A DNA stretch of 64,000 nt, from contig JALWRH010000041.1 in the NCBI GenBank assembly GCA_026994195.1, positions 1-64,000 on the forward strand, written 5' to 3'. This DNA comes from Sedimenticola sp. Its GTDB lineage: Bacteria > Pseudomonadota > Gammaproteobacteria > Chromatiales > Chromatiaceae. Made by a program: the position numbers and the translations under genes. The notes under the pieces are model-generated. The model searched no databases, had not been told where the DNA came from, and worked only from the letters and a program-made list of their open reading frames with translations. Within the stretch, counting starts at the first letter, position 1, and the number at the start of each line of letters is the position of its first letter. Shown in pieces: positions 63,921 to 64,000 of this stretch.

Positions 63921-64000
63921 ATGACTGAAAGTTTCGCGGATCTCCTCGAAGAGAGCTTTACCAATACCAACCTCAAGCCCGGTGCCATCGTCATCGGAAC
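63921..64000 (+). CDS. rpsA: Ribosomal protein S1, N-terminal fragment (runs off window)
   Basis: 26 codons visible: starts MTESFADLLEES and continues into the first S1 motif strand 'LKPGAIVIG'. Matches RpsA by sequence and by its place after cmk. 3' part outside the window. Confidence 0.93.
   Translation, partial: MTESFADLLEESFTNTNLKPGAIVIG

Overview
This window reads as the chromosome of a sulfur-oxidising gammaproteobacterium (Chromatiales/Thiolapillus-Sedimenticola type; the genus is inference). The basis is an oxidative-type dsr gene run in the Allochromatium order (dsrM-K-L-J-O-P-N-R-S), a second sulfur-trafficking cluster (rhodanese-tusA-dsrE2) divergent from a siroheme synthase gene, and typical gammaproteobacterial housekeeping blocks. 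Base composition is moderately GC-rich except for one clearly AT-rich stretch around 41.1-42.5 kb.

Layout. 1-9.6 kb: 3' part of the dsr locus, starting inside dsrM. DsrMKJOP is the membrane electron-transfer complex, DsrL the NAD(P)H oxidoreductase, and DsrN/R/S are accessory. 9.6-14.1 kb: grxC-hslR-unknown on the minus strand, and pepN-cbiX-like-RRM-like on the plus strand. 14.2-20 kb: a minus-strand RND efflux operon with an S24-like protein, a lipoprotein adaptor, a secreted double PilJ-N protein and the RND pump. 20-26.2 kb: an Atm1-like ABC exporter, a small two-helix membrane protein, cca, a NarX/NarL-type two-component pair and a rhodanese. 26.2-29.1 kb: cysG and rhd-tusA-dsrE2. 29.1-41 kb: an old-yellow-enzyme homologue, FadL porin, LysR regulator, AI-2E-type permease, an orphan sensor kinase, prmB, hemN, a lysine-rich DUF2934 protein and norEF.

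41-43.4 kb is an accessory islet: two AT-rich lipoprotein genes, then about 930 bp of non-coding or decayed sequence with one copy of a dispersed repeat. 43.4-49.8 kb and 59.8-64 kb form the conserved gyrA-serC-serA-pheA // hisC-tyrA-aroA-cmk-rpsA series (DNA gyrase, serine and aromatic amino acid synthesis, CMP kinase, ribosomal protein S1). It is interrupted at 49.8-59.6 kb by a minus-strand chemotaxis operon (cheA-cheW-Aer/CZB receptor-STAS-cheR-cheB-cheY-unknown) with a diguanylate cyclase gene upstream.

Functional reading: the dsr products oxidise stored or sulfane sulfur to sulfite in the cytoplasm, using siroheme-amide made through CysG/CbiX and DsrN. Rhodanese, TusA and DsrE2 deliver persulfide sulfur. 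NorEF, the NarXL-like pair, HemN and the Aer-type receptor point to a redox-variable lifestyle. I found no CRISPR array, rRNA, tRNA, prophage or intact insertion sequence. I did not find a convincing wholly new multi-gene system; the best leads are the AT-rich lipoprotein islet, a two-copy dispersed repeat, the secreted PilJ-N protein in the RND operon and several unassigned conserved small genes.
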